From Gammaproteobacteria bacterium (GTDB taxonomy: Bacteria; Pseudomonadota; Gammaproteobacteria; Pseudomonadales; Azotimanducaceae): DNA of 36,279 nt. Where the stretch lies: NCBI GenBank assembly GCA_026706665.1, contig JAPOYI010000042.1, forward strand, positions 1-36,279. Reading direction: 5' to 3'. Below are positions 1 through 8,428 of the stretch, piece by piece. The notes beneath the pieces are model-generated. The model made no database searches, had not been told where the DNA came from, and saw nothing but the letters and a program-made list of their open reading frames with translations. A program made the translations under genes and the position numbers. Within the stretch, counting starts at the first letter, position 1. Each line of letters starts with the position of its first letter.

Positions 1-72
1 GATTCCGACTCCGCCTACCTCTCCGTTCAGGCTCATTTCGGTATTGGATTAGACTGCAGCCGTCACCACTGA

Positions 73-98
73 TTTCGGTGACTCGTTTCGGTGACTCG
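73..98. repeat. 13-bp tandem repeat, two copies
   Basis: Two adjacent perfect copies of TTTCGGTGACTCG lie downstream of the tyrS stop codon. Nothing else recognisable is seen in positions 1-151: no gene and no clear terminator hairpin for tyrS. The repeat may be a chance slippage product. Confidence 0.6.
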
Positions 99-151
99 CG
101 AACACTGTCCGACACGCCGGGCGGCGGCACGGCGCGCAGGGCCGCAACCGG

Positions 152-1450
152 TCACCCGTGCGCAACAAGATGCCAGCTTTTTTTGCCCCTCCGGATCAGG
201 TGGAAACGGCCGTACCGCGCGTTCGCTCGCGACAGTTCGCCCTCGGGATCTTCCATCAGTTGGCCATTCACGCGTACGGCCTTGCTCTGCACCAACCTGC
301 GTGCAGCGGTCCGCGACCGGGCCAGCGGCGTCTGCGCCATGACCGCAACCAGTCCCGCATCGGCCCCGATGGTCGTGGAGTCGATCCCGTCGAGAGCGAG
401 TTGATCGAAATCCACCTCCGTCAAGGCCTCGACGGAACCGCTGAACAGCGCGTCGGTGATCCTTCTCGCGGAAAGAAGCCCTTCCTCGCCATGCACCAGC
501 CGCGTGACTTCGGAAGCCAGAAGGCGCTGCGCCTCACGCGACCCCGGATCCTTGGCGACCGCTTTCCGGGCCGCTTCGATCTCTTCCATTGCGAGGAAGG
601 TGAGTTTGCCCAAAAGGGAGATCACGTCCCGGTCCGCCGTGTTGATCAGGAACTGGTAGAAGGCGTACGGCGATGTCTTCGTTCCGTCAAGCCACACGGC
701 TCCGTCCTGGGTCTTGCCGAATTTTGTCCCGTCGGCCTTTGTCGCGAGGGGGGTGGTCGCCGCAAAGACCTTCCTGCCCAGGGTGCGCCGAACCAGGTCG
801 ACGCCGCTGACGATATTTCCCCACTGGTCGCTGCCGCCGATCTGAAGCGTACAGCCATGCTGTTCTGCAAGCTGCTTGAAATCCATGGCCTGCAGGATGG
901 TGTAACTGAACTCGGCATACGAAATGCCGCTCCCCTTGCCTTCCAGTCTCGACCTGACCCATTCGCGCTGGGTCATCGCGTTGACCGAGAAGTGCTTGCC
1001 GATGTCCCGGAGGAAGGAGATCACGTCGAGGCGCGCCGTCCAATCGAGGTTGTCGACGACGACCGCTCCCGCATCCCCGCCGAAATCAAGGAACCGCGCA
1101 GCCTGCGCGCGGACGCTTTCCGACCATTCCGCGACGACCTCTCGAAGATTGAGGTCGCGTTCCTCGTTCTTGTCACTTGGATCTCCGATCAGGCCAGTGG
1201 CACCACCGACGAGCAGAATGGGTCGATGCCCCGCCTCCTGAAGGCGCCTCAGGGTCAGTAGCGGCACCAGGTTTCCTATCTGGAGACTGTCCGCCGTGGG
1301 GTCGAAGCCGGAATAGACGACGCGGGAAGATGAAGCGAGATGCGCCTCGAGGCCCGCCTGATCCGAGACCTGTGCAATCAATCCTCTTTCATGCAGATCG
1401 GCCAGGATCGAACCCTGCCCGGGTTTATCCGAGCTTCCAAAACCAGACAA
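152..1450 (-). CDS. tyrS: Tyrosyl-tRNA synthetase
   Basis: Charges tRNA-Tyr with tyrosine in the cytoplasm (class Ic synthetase). The protein aligns from memory along its whole length with E. coli TyrS: GFDPTADSL, GGATGLIGDPS, IGGSDQWGN, the KMSKS-equivalent KFGKT, and a C-terminal S4-like RNA-binding domain ending in RRGKKSW. The frame is open further upstream, to about 1591, but that extension has no family resemblance and runs over the divergent promoter. I chose the TTG at 1450, which follows AAGG at a short spacing; it gives 432 aa against 424 in E. coli. The exact start is uncertain. The HIGH motif reads Q57-I-G-N60 rather than HLGH, an unusual variant. It is transcribed divergently from the M23 peptidase gene, as recalled for Pseudomonas. 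Confidence 0.95.
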   Translation of the reverse strand: MSGFGSSDKPGQGSILADLHERGLIAQVSDQAGLEAHLASSSRVVYSGFDPTADSLQIGNLVPLLTLRRLQEAGHRPILLVGGATGLIGDPSDKNEERDLNLREVVAEWSESVRAQAARFLDFGGDAGAVVVDNLDWTARLDVISFLRDIGKHFSVNAMTQREWVRSRLEGKGSGISYAEFSYTILQAMDFKQLAEQHGCTLQIGGSDQWGNIVSGVDLVRRTLGRKVFAATTPLATKADGTKFGKTQDGAVWLDGTKTSPYAFYQFLINTADRDVISLLGKLTFLAMEEIEAARKAVAKDPGSREAQRLLASEVTRLVHGEEGLLSARRITDALFSGSVEALTEVDFDQLALDGIDSTTIGADAGLVAVMAQTPLARSRTAARRLVQSKAVRVNGQLMEDPEGELSRANARYGRFHLIRRGKKSWHLVAHG

Positions 1451-1462
1451 AATCCTTATACT
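1434..1462 (+). promoter_or_regulatory. Putative promoter of the M23 peptidase gene
   Basis: TATACT at 1457-1462 is a good -10 element, with a weak -35 (CTTCCA, 3 of 6) 17 bp upstream. Transcription would start near 1469 and give a leader of about 60 nt. A mirror-image TATACT for tyrS lies on the other strand at 1526-1521. Sequence inspection only. Confidence 0.35.
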
Positions 1463-1520
1463 CCAAAGCTTGCCACAGACGTGAGTTCCAAGGTCTGCCC
1501 TCCGGCAGGAATCGAACAAG

Positions 1521-1549
1521 AGTATAAAGCTTGACCAGGGGAAAAGTTC
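1521..1549 (-). promoter_or_regulatory. Putative promoter of tyrS
   Basis: On the - strand TATACT (1526-1521) lies about 70 nt upstream of the chosen tyrS start, with only a weak -35. It overlaps the first codons of the divergent peptidase gene, so the two promoters would face away from each other with their starts crossing the shared 80-bp gap. Confidence 0.35.
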
Positions 1550-2817
1550 CGGTATCCCACCTCTATGTCTGTGCCGCCCTGGCCGTGACACTTGTTCTTA
1601 TCTCCTCTTTTGACCGGGACGTTTCGGAGGCCATTACCACCTTCGAGCCGGACCCCCGCTACGCCGAGGTCGAGTTTGAAGAACTCAAGGCTTCCGAGGA
1701 ACAACCTGCGGAACCCGAACCAGCAACGACCGAGGAGGTCATCACCATCGCGCCCGGCGCAAGCCTTTCGACAATATTCGAAAAGAAGGGCCTCCCGCCC
1801 GGAGAACTGCAACGGATACTGGCCAGTGATCCGCTGGCAGAAAGGCTCCACAGGGTCTATCCCGGCCACAAGCTCACGTTTCTTATGGATGAGGACGGCC
1901 TGCTTCTCCGCTTTGTTCATTCTCCCGGGCCCCTCGAACGGCTCGTGTTCGAACGTGACGGCGATGCGTACAGCGCCCACAAGGAAATCGAAAAGCCCAC
2001 CATCAAGGTGGCCTTCCGGCACGCCACGATAAAGCACTCGTTGTTCGTCGCCGCACAGCGCTCGGGACTGGAAGACGCTCTCACCATGCGGCTGGCGGAG
2101 ATCTTCCAGTGGGACATCGACTTCCTTCTCGATATACGGGAAGGCGACGAATTCTCCATCCTTTTCGAAGAACGATACCTGGACGATCAATTCATCGACA
2201 CCGCCGACATCCTGGCAGCCCAGTTCGTAAACCAGGGTGAAAGGCACCGGGCGGTACGTTATGTGGATGACGAGTTCTACAGCCCCGAAGGCGAGAGCAT
2301 GCGCAAGGACTTTCTCAGGGCTCCGCTCGAATTCACGCGCATCAGTTCGAACTTCAACCTGAGACGGCACCATCCCCTTTTCAAGATCACGATGCCCCAC
2401 CGGGGCATTGACTACGCGGCCCCCGTGGGCACCCCGGTGCGGGCGGCGGGCGACGGTACGGTACGTGTGGCCGGCCGGACCACTCCCAACGGCAACTACG
2501 TGGTCCTGCAACACGGGGAGACTTTCGAGACCAAGTACCTGCACCTGTCCAGGATCGCGCGCGGCATCCGAAAAGGTTCGCGCGTCAAGCAGGGCAAGGT
2601 CATCGGATACGTGGGCGCCACCGGCTACGCCACGGGACCCCACCTGCACTACGAGTTCCTCGTAAATGGAGTCCATCACAACCCTCGGACCGTGGAACTG
2701 CCGAAAGCAAAACCCATTCCCGCCTCCGAACGGCGACGCTTCGAGGAGTCCACGGCGCCCGTGCTCGCGCAACTCGACAACCACGTCTCGGAGCACCAGG
2801 TCCTGGCCGCCCGCTAA
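1531..2817 (+). CDS. M23 family murein DD-endopeptidase, membrane-anchored (MepM-like)
   Basis: Predicted to cut peptidoglycan cross-links in the periplasm. Residues about 8-28 form a hydrophobic anchor. Residues 70-115 resemble the OapA/LysM-like domain of MepM (APGASLSTIFEKKG). The C-terminal lytic metallopeptidase domain carries the zinc motifs H290-xxx-D294 (HRGID) and H371-x-H373 (HLH). Length 428 aa is normal for the family (E. coli MepM 440). The start is TTG at 1531, directly after an in-frame stop; no better start with a ribosome site precedes the membrane segment. It is followed 16 nt later by anmK, so wall cleavage and anhydro-muropeptide recycling are likely coexpressed. Confidence 0.9.
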   Translation: MTRGKVPVSHLYVCAALAVTLVLISSFDRDVSEAITTFEPDPRYAEVEFEELKASEEQPAEPEPATTEEVITIAPGASLSTIFEKKGLPPGELQRILASDPLAERLHRVYPGHKLTFLMDEDGLLLRFVHSPGPLERLVFERDGDAYSAHKEIEKPTIKVAFRHATIKHSLFVAAQRSGLEDALTMRLAEIFQWDIDFLLDIREGDEFSILFEERYLDDQFIDTADILAAQFVNQGERHRAVRYVDDEFYSPEGESMRKDFLRAPLEFTRISSNFNLRRHHPLFKITMPHRGIDYAAPVGTPVRAAGDGTVRVAGRTTPNGNYVVLQHGETFETKYLHLSRIARGIRKGSRVKQGKVIGYVGATGYATGPHLHYEFLVNGVHHNPRTVELPKAKPIPASERRRFEESTAPVLAQLDNHVSEHQVLAAR

Positions 2818-2833
2818 GCTATCCTCCGCTCCG

Positions 2834-3934
2834 ATGGCCCTTCTATTCATCGGCGCAATTTCCGGAACGAGCGTGGACGGACTCGATCTCGCGATGATCG
2901 ATGTCGAACCCGACATCCCGCGCATCGTTGACGCCACCACCCAATCAATACCGGACTCCCTTGCCGATGCCCTGCGCGCACTTGCCCGGCCGGGGACTGG
3001 TGATCTCGACCGCATGGCCGGGGCCGATGCCGAACTGGGCGAACTCATTGGCCACTCCGTCCGGGAGTTCGCGGCGAATAGCCCAGTCCGGGCGGTCGGC
3101 AGCCACGGACAGACCATTCGACACAATCCGCGCGGAGCCGCTGCCCATACCGTTCAGATCGGGGACCCCCATCGAGTCGCCGAGTTCAGCGGTCTTGATA
3201 CGATCGCGGATTTCCGTCGCCGGGACATCGCGGCGGGCGGCGAAGGCGCACCGCTCGTGCCCCTGTTCCATGAAGCCTTGTTCAGGCCTTCCAGCGGCGA
3301 GCGGGTGGTGGTGAACATCGGCGGGATATCCAACCTGACGATTCTCGCGCCCGACCTGACCAACGGGTTCGATACCGGTCCGGGAAACGCCCTGCTCGAT
3401 GCCTGGATTCGAAACCAGCGGCGACTGGCGTTCGACCGCGATGGCGCCTGGTCCGCCACGGGGAGGGTGATTCCGAGACTTCTGACCGATCTGGAACAGG
3501 ATGACTTCGTACGCGCACCACCACCAAAGAGTACCGGCAAGGATCTCTACAACCTGGACTACCTTCGCAGGCGCCTGAAGGGACCGGAAGACCCGGCAGA
3601 CGTCCAGGCCACGCTGGCCGAGTTCACCGCCGCAAGTATCGCCACGGCGGTCGAGACGTGGTCGCCTCCCGCTGCCGACGTGGTCGTCTGTGGAGGAGGT
3701 CGACTGAACGGCGACCTCATGAACCGCATCGAAAGACGTCTGGCGACGCGTCCGGTGATGAGGACGGAGGCCCTGGGCGTCGACGGCGATGCCGTCGAAG
3801 CGGCAGCCTTCGCGTGGCTTGCCTATCGATTCCTGAAGCGTCTGCCCGGCAACTCGCCGGCGGTGACGGGAGCGGCAGGACCGCGGGTACTGGGCGCGTT
3901 ATTTCCGGCCAACAGCAACAGGCAAATCAGATAG
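2834..3934 (+). CDS. anmK: Anhydro-N-acetylmuramic acid kinase
   Basis: Phosphorylates and opens 1,6-anhydro-MurNAc to MurNAc-6-phosphate in peptidoglycan recycling. Visible family features are the N-terminal [12 protein letters not shown] phosphate loop, GSHGQTIRH, the [21 protein letters not shown] block, [15 protein letters not shown] and the C-terminal VVCGGGRLN. Starting at ATG 2834 gives 366 aa (E. coli 369). The frame is open upstream but that part is out-of-frame peptidase sequence. The Shine-Dalgarno is weak, which suggests coupling to the upstream gene. Its 3' end overlaps the convergent erpA by 8 bp. Confidence 0.95.
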   Translation: MALLFIGAISGTSVDGLDLAMIDVEPDIPRIVDATTQSIPDSLADALRALARPGTGDLDRMAGADAELGELIGHSVREFAANSPVRAVGSHGQTIRHNPRGAAAHTVQIGDPHRVAEFSGLDTIADFRRRDIAAGGEGAPLVPLFHEALFRPSSGERVVVNIGGISNLTILAPDLTNGFDTGPGNALLDAWIRNQRRLAFDRDGAWSATGRVIPRLLTDLEQDDFVRAPPPKSTGKDLYNLDYLRRRLKGPEDPADVQATLAEFTAASIATAVETWSPPAADVVVCGGGRLNGDLMNRIERRLATRPVMRTEALGVDGDAVEAAAFAWLAYRFLKRLPGNSPAVTGAAGPRVLGALFPANSNRQIR

Positions 3935-4262
3935 CGAAAGAGTTTCCGCAACCACAGGTGGACGAAGCATTCGGATTCGTCACGACGAACTGGGCTCCCT
4001 GGAGGTCTTCCCTGTAGTCGACTTCCGCACCCGCCAGGTACTGATAGCTCATCGCGTCCACCAGCATGACCACGCCTTGCCGCTCGATGACGGCGTCATC
4101 CTCCGCGACTTCCTCGTCGAACGTGAAACCATACGAGAAGCCACTGCATCCACCGCCGGTGATGAAGACGCGCAGCTTCAGCGTATCGTTGCCCTCGCCC
4201 GCGATGAGTTCTGCCACCTTACCCGCGGCGCGGTCGGAAAAGCCTATGTCGGCGAGTTGCAT
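3927..4262 (-). CDS. erpA: Iron-sulfur cluster insertion protein ErpA (A-type carrier)
   Basis: Carries and delivers Fe-S clusters to apoproteins. The 111-aa protein has all three cluster-ligand cysteines: C39 in GGGCSGF, and C103 and C105 in the C-terminal TCGCGNSF. The [17 protein letters not shown] block matches ErpA rather than IscA or SufA. It is the last gene of a - strand group with the bactofilin (8-nt gap) and overlaps the 3' end of anmK by 8 bp in convergent orientation, so antisense interference between the two mRNAs is possible. Confidence 0.95.
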   Translation of the reverse strand: MQLADIGFSDRAAGKVAELIAGEGNDTLKLRVFITGGGCSGFSYGFTFDEEVAEDDAVIERQGVVMLVDAMSYQYLAGAEVDYREDLQGAQFVVTNPNASSTCGCGNSFAI

Positions 4263-4270
4263 TCGCTGTC

Positions 4271-4699
4271 TCAGGCGTCCCGGTCACCGCCGCCAGACAA
4301 TTCGAAAACGCGCACGTTTCCGCGACTCTCGTCGCCTTCAAGCAACAGGAGTTTGCCATTCAACAGGCCGCCCAGTTCCACGCCGAGCTGCCGGTAGGAA
4401 ACATCTCCGCTGACACGGGCGGTTGCCGCAACCTCCAGACGCTCCGAGGCGATCACATTTCCGTCGACTCGGCCCGCGATGATCACGTGCGTCGCCTGAA
4501 TGTCGCCTTCGACACGGCCGTCCTCGTCGACGACGAGCGTGGCGGGTGCGCCCGCCTCGGTGGTTATCCTGCCCGTGACAGCTCCACTGATGTACAGCCG
4601 GCCCGAAAATTGAATGTCGCCGCGTACCGACGTTCCGGACGCAACAAGCGTCGTGCTGTTGTCCCTGCTCTCCACGCGGTTCTTCTTCGTGCGCTTCAT
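4271..4699 (-). CDS. Bactofilin family cytoskeletal protein
   Basis: Bactofilins polymerise without nucleotides into beta-helical filaments that scaffold wall synthesis. The 142-aa product has the typical repetitive pattern of short beta strands ([36 protein letters not shown]) between residues about 22 and 110, with a basic N-terminus and a flexible C-terminus. I chose ATG 4699, preceded by GAAGGTGC, over a GTG at 4783 whose extra 28 residues look non-family. A role near peptidoglycan fits the neighbouring wall genes but is an inference from context. Confidence 0.88.
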   Translation of the reverse strand: MKRTKKNRVESRDNSTTLVASGTSVRGDIQFSGRLYISGAVTGRITTEAGAPATLVVDEDGRVEGDIQATHVIIAGRVDGNVIASERLEVAATARVSGDVSYRQLGVELGGLLNGKLLLLEGDESRGNVRVFELSGGGDRDA

Positions 4700-4804
4700 G
4701 GGTGCACCTTCTTTGCTCGAGGTCTCTCTTCCTTCGAGTCTAAACCACTTCACCGGCTTTTGTTTCGATGAACCATGGCGCACTCCAACCCGTCCTGCGG
4801 TCCT

Positions 4805-5488
4805 TCATTCGACGGCCCAGGAAAATACCCGATCAAACCGGCGCCCCTCATCCACCTCCGCAGTGACCCTGATCTCCCTGGGCAAGAACTCCTTGGGCAA
4901 GGTTATCTGACCGCCAAAATCCTCAAAGTAAAGAACCCTGAACCGGATCGGATACTCGGTATCTTCCGACAACTCCGCGAATGACAATGATCGCTCCGAA
5001 CCCGCCTGGTCACCCACGATGTCGAGCAGGAGCCTGCCCTCGATCCACTCGTCCCGGTCCGCGGCCTGGGTCAGGACCAACGTGTAGGCGAATCGATCCG
5101 GATTTCGTGTCTTCGCGACATCGAGTCGCTCGATCCTGAATCCCGCGTCGTCGTCCATCGGCACGACAAGGCGCCGATAGAAGCGCACTTCCTCTTCCAG
5201 AGAGTGGATGCGGTCGCCGAGAACCTTGATCGTCCGGCGCAGTTGTTCGTTCGCGCCGGCATCCACAACCTGCGCCAGATCCAGCTCCCTGAACCAGGCA
5301 AGGTCCTCCGTTTCGTCACAGTCGGCCGTCAGAACGAGTCCCTGGTCGTTCTCGCCGGCGTGCCGATACCCGCCGAGCACGAAGCCGCCGTACCCGAAGA
5401 TTGCCGAGACGATCACCGCCACAACCGTCCACGCAGCCGTTCTGGCGGGTTGTATCCCACGACCAGAATTGCTTCGATTCAGCTTCAT
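4805..5488 (-). CDS. Inner-membrane protein with coiled coil, DUF6776-like
   Basis: Function unknown. The 227-aa protein has a basic N-terminus, one membrane segment (residues about 18-42), then a short coiled coil (about 75-100, NEQLRRTIKVLGDRIHSLEE) leading into FYRRLVVP and a predicted beta-rich periplasmic domain. This architecture and the FYRRLV(A/V)P block are those I recall for DUF6776 proteins beside bactofilin and erpA in Pseudomonas. It lies 105 nt upstream of the bactofilin on the same strand, so it may be that filament's membrane partner; this is inference only. Confidence 0.75.
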   Translation of the reverse strand: MKLNRSNSGRGIQPARTAAWTVVAVIVSAIFGYGGFVLGGYRHAGENDQGLVLTADCDETEDLAWFRELDLAQVVDAGANEQLRRTIKVLGDRIHSLEEEVRFYRRLVVPMDDDAGFRIERLDVAKTRNPDRFAYTLVLTQAADRDEWIEGRLLLDIVGDQAGSERSLSFAELSEDTEYPIRFRVLYFEDFGGQITLPKEFLPREIRVTAEVDEGRRFDRVFSWAVE

Positions 5489-5536
5489 CGCAATATCGTT
5501 TTCGGCTCCGCCCGGTACATCGACCGGGGCACGAAG

Positions 5537-5565
5537 CCGGCACCTGACGATCTGCCCACTATAAT
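5537..5565 (+). promoter_or_regulatory. Putative promoter of hemJ-hemL
   Basis: A perfect -10 hexamer TATAAT lies at 5560-5565 in the 194-bp divergent gap, with a poor -35 at 17 bp. It would give a leader of about 110 nt before hemJ. The overlapping TATTAT on the other strand could serve the divergent membrane-protein gene. Confidence 0.35.
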
Positions 5566-5682
5566 ATTCGAGGCGGGAATCGGGGGCGTCTCCTCAAATC
5601 GCAGCCGGCATCGGGAACGCGATCACCGGGACACCCTTACGCGTGTAAGCAATCACCGAACGGCAAGCCCAGGAGACGGTCG

Positions 5683-6105
5683 ATGCTCTGGATCAAGGCG
5701 TTTCACCTCATCTTCGTGGTCACCTGGTTCGCAGCCCTGTTCTACTTGCCGAGGCTGTTCGTCTACCACGCCGCGGCTACCGACCAAACCGGAATCGAAC
5801 GGTTCAAACTCATGGAGCGGCGGCTGTATCGGGGAATCATGACGCCGTCCGCCGCACTCACGGCCGTGCTCGGTGTCTGGCTCGTGGTTCTCCACTGGGA
5901 GACCTATGCCGACGCCGTATGGTTCTGGGTGAAGATCGCGGGGGCATTGGGACTTTACGCCTACCACGGCTGTTGCGGCAAACTCGTGCGTCAGTTCGCC
6001 AACGACGAAAACACCCGAAGCGATACGTTCTTTCGGTGGTTCAACGAAGTGCCCACTGTCCTGTTGTTTCTTGTCGCGATCATGGTAGTCGTCAAACCAT
6101 TCTGA
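5683..6105 (+). CDS. hemJ: Protoporphyrinogen IX oxidase HemJ
   Basis: Oxidises protoporphyrinogen IX to protoporphyrin IX in the membrane, the penultimate heme step in bacteria lacking HemG/HemY. The 140-aa protein has four hydrophobic segments. It keeps the family's conserved His (H8 in KAFHLIFVVTWFA) and Lys (K84 in WFWVKIAGALG), plus FYLPRLFVYH and FNEVPT near the end. AGGAGA at a good spacing precedes the ATG. It lies 21 nt upstream of hemL, so two heme-pathway genes form one unit. Confidence 0.93.
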   Translation: MLWIKAFHLIFVVTWFAALFYLPRLFVYHAAATDQTGIERFKLMERRLYRGIMTPSAALTAVLGVWLVVLHWETYADAVWFWVKIAGALGLYAYHGCCGKLVRQFANDENTRSDTFFRWFNEVPTVLLFLVAIMVVVKPF

Positions 6106-6126
6106 CACGGGAGGACCACCCCAATC

Positions 6127-7413
6127 ATGAACCGAAGCGAATCCGAGCGGCTCTTCCGTAACGCCCAGGAGGTCATTCCCGGCGGTGTCAATTCACCCGT
6201 GCGCGCCTTCAAGGGGGTGGGCGGCTCCCCGGTCTTCTTCGCGACGGCCAGCGGGCCGTACCTCTTCGATGTCGACGGCAACCGTTACGTGGACTACGTC
6301 GCTTCCTGGGGACCCATGATCCAGGGGCACGGCTTTGAACCGGTGGTACGCGCGATCAGGGACCAGGCGGCCGAAAGCGTGGGTTTTGGCGCACCGACGA
6401 AACGCGAAACGCAGATGGCCCGGAAGATCGTCGACACCGTGCCCGGAATCGACAAGGTGCGCCTGGTGAATTCCGGCACGGAAGCGACCATGTCGGCCAT
6501 CCGGCTCGCGCGTGGATTCACGTCGCGGGACATCGTCATCAAGTTCGACGGCTGCTACCACGGACACTCCGACGCCCTGTTGGCAAGAGCCGGCAGCGGT
6601 GTATTGACCCTTGGCCTGCCGAACTCGCCCGGCGTGCCTCAATCCGTAACGCGCCACACGCTGATACTCCCGTTCAACGACGCCGAGGCCGTGCACGACG
6701 CATTCGGACATTATGGCGACCAGGTCGCCGCCGTGATCCTCGAACCCGTCGCGGGGAACATGGGCTGTATCCCACCCTCGCCCGGATTCCTCGAAGCCGT
6801 GAGACGGATCACTTCCGACGCTGGCGCGTTGCTCATCTTCGACGAGGTCATGACGGGGTTTCGCGTCGCCAGCGGTGGTGCCCAGGCGCTGTTCGGCGTT
6901 TCCGCCGACCTGATCGCCCTCGGAAAGGTCATTGGAGGCGGCTTGCCCGTCGGCGCATTCGGCGGACGCGCGGATGTGATGGACCACATCGCTCCCGAGG
7001 GTCCCGTGTACCAGGCCGGCACCCTGTCCGGGAATCCCCTGGCGACAACGGCCGGTCTTGCCTTGCTGAACACGCTCGACGATGCGTTCTACAGCCGGCT
7101 GGCAGCACAAACGAAAGCCCTGACGGACGGGCTCGGCGAGCTCGCCAGGGGGCACAACGTAGCCGTACGGATCAACAGCGTGTGTGGCATGTTCAGCCTG
7201 TTCTTCACCTCCCAGGCGCAGGTCGCCACTTTCGAAGACGTCTCCCGCTGCGATGTCGCGCGCTACAACCGTTTCTTTCACGCCATGCTCGACGCCGGCG
7301 TCTACTTCGCCCCGTCCGCATTCGAATCCGCTTTCGTTTCCGGCGCCCACACCGAAACGGAGATCGAGGTCACGCTGGCGGCAGCTGATCGCGCCTTCGC
7401 CCAACTGAACTAG
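6127..7413 (+). CDS. hemL: Glutamate-1-semialdehyde 2,1-aminomutase
   Basis: Makes 5-aminolevulinate, the first committed tetrapyrrole precursor of the C5 pathway, using PMP/PLP. The 428-aa product (E. coli 426) shows IPGGVNSPVRAF, NSGTEATMSAIRLAR, FDGCYHGHSD, the FDEVMTGFRV Asp that holds the cofactor, and the cofactor lysine K267 in ALGKVIGGGLPVGAFGG. GGAGG lies upstream of the ATG. It is followed 4 nt later by a PfkB-type kinase, so all three genes are probably cotranscribed. Confidence 0.97.
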   Translation: MNRSESERLFRNAQEVIPGGVNSPVRAFKGVGGSPVFFATASGPYLFDVDGNRYVDYVASWGPMIQGHGFEPVVRAIRDQAAESVGFGAPTKRETQMARKIVDTVPGIDKVRLVNSGTEATMSAIRLARGFTSRDIVIKFDGCYHGHSDALLARAGSGVLTLGLPNSPGVPQSVTRHTLILPFNDAEAVHDAFGHYGDQVAAVILEPVAGNMGCIPPSPGFLEAVRRITSDAGALLIFDEVMTGFRVASGGAQALFGVSADLIALGKVIGGGLPVGAFGGRADVMDHIAPEGPVYQAGTLSGNPLATTAGLALLNTLDDAFYSRLAAQTKALTDGLGELARGHNVAVRINSVCGMFSLFFTSQAQVATFEDVSRCDVARYNRFFHAMLDAGVYFAPSAFESAFVSGAHTETEIEVTLAAADRAFAQLN

Positions 7414-7417
7414 CGCC

Positions 7418-8410
7418 ATGCCCTACGACGTCTATGGTGTGGGAAACGCCCTGGTCGACATGGAACATTCGGTCGACGACACCTACCTGCGCGATCAGGG
7501 CATCGCAAAGGGCCACATGACACTGGTCGATGAGGCCCGAATGGACACGCTCCTCGCGTCCCTGGATGCGCGCGACGCGACGCGCATGTGCGGTGGGTCC
7601 GCAGCGAACACGACTTTCGCCGTCTGCGGATTCGGCGGCACGAGCTATTACTCGTGCCGGGTCGCGGGCGACGAAGCCGGCGCGTACTTCCTCGCGGCAA
7701 CGGGCGCGGCGGGCGTCGACACCAACCCGCACGATCCACACGCCCCGGGCAAGACCGGTCGCTGTCTCGTGCTTGTCACCGACGATGCGGAACGCTCCAT
7801 GAACACATGCCTCGGTGTTTCCGACGCGCTCGATACGGACGACATAAACCCGGAGGCGCTCGCCCGCGCTACCTACCTCTACATGGAGGGCTACCTGTCG
7901 TCTTCCGAGACCGGCCGCGCGGCAGCGGTGCATGCCCGGGAGGTGGCCGAGGCCGAGGGCGTTCGCACCAGCCTGACCCTGTCCGACCCGGCCATGGTCG
8001 AGTTCTTTCGCGACGGCCTGACCGCCATGCTGGGCAACGGTGTGCAGCAACTCTTCTGCAACGAAGAGGAGGCATTGGCCTGGACCCGCACGGACCGAAT
8101 CGACGTCGCGGCAAACGAACTGTGCGACATCGCGCCAAGCGTGAATATCACATTGGGCCGCGCGGGATGCCTGGTCGCCACCAGCGCAGGCCGCCGCCTG
8201 GTTCCGGGATTCGAGGTAACAGCGAACGATACGACCGGCGCGGGCGACATATACGCCGGCGCTTGTCTCTACGTCCTTGCTCGCGGCGGTTCCGCCAACA
8301 GGGCTGCGAGATTCGCCAACTACGCTGCGGCCCAATTGGCGACCCGTTACGGTGCGCGGCTGGCAAACGCCGGCGCTTACAAGGCGCTACGGAACAACTT
8401 CCGGGAGTGA
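7418..8410 (+). CDS. PfkB family carbohydrate/nucleoside kinase (adenosine kinase-like)
   Basis: A ribokinase-fold kinase of 330 aa. The N-terminus has the substrate-side GNALVDMEH and the GGSAANT motif. The C-terminus has the anion-hole and catalytic base motif DTTGAGDIYAGACLY. The overall pattern (VDEARM early, FCNEEEALAWT in the middle) is closest to what I recall for bacterial adenosine-kinase-like members, but substrate cannot be fixed from sequence. It starts 4 nt after hemL and converges on sfsA with an 18-nt gap in which I see no strong terminator. Confidence 0.88.
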   Translation: MPYDVYGVGNALVDMEHSVDDTYLRDQGIAKGHMTLVDEARMDTLLASLDARDATRMCGGSAANTTFAVCGFGGTSYYSCRVAGDEAGAYFLAATGAAGVDTNPHDPHAPGKTGRCLVLVTDDAERSMNTCLGVSDALDTDDINPEALARATYLYMEGYLSSSETGRAAAVHAREVAEAEGVRTSLTLSDPAMVEFFRDGLTAMLGNGVQQLFCNEEEALAWTRTDRIDVAANELCDIAPSVNITLGRAGCLVATSAGRRLVPGFEVTANDTTGAGDIYAGACLYVLARGGSANRAARFANYAAAQLATRYGARLANAGAYKALRNNFRE

Positions 8411-8428
8411 CATCCGCCGAACGGCGCC

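Noticed and set aside
1456-3126. Long open frame (556 codons) antisense to the M23 peptidase and anmK
   Set aside because: The + strand carries two clearly recognisable families here; the - strand frame has no motifs and reflects GC-rich codon bias.
6193-7419. Long open frame antisense to hemL
   Set aside because: No family pattern; hemL is complete with its cofactor lysine. Typical antisense shadow.
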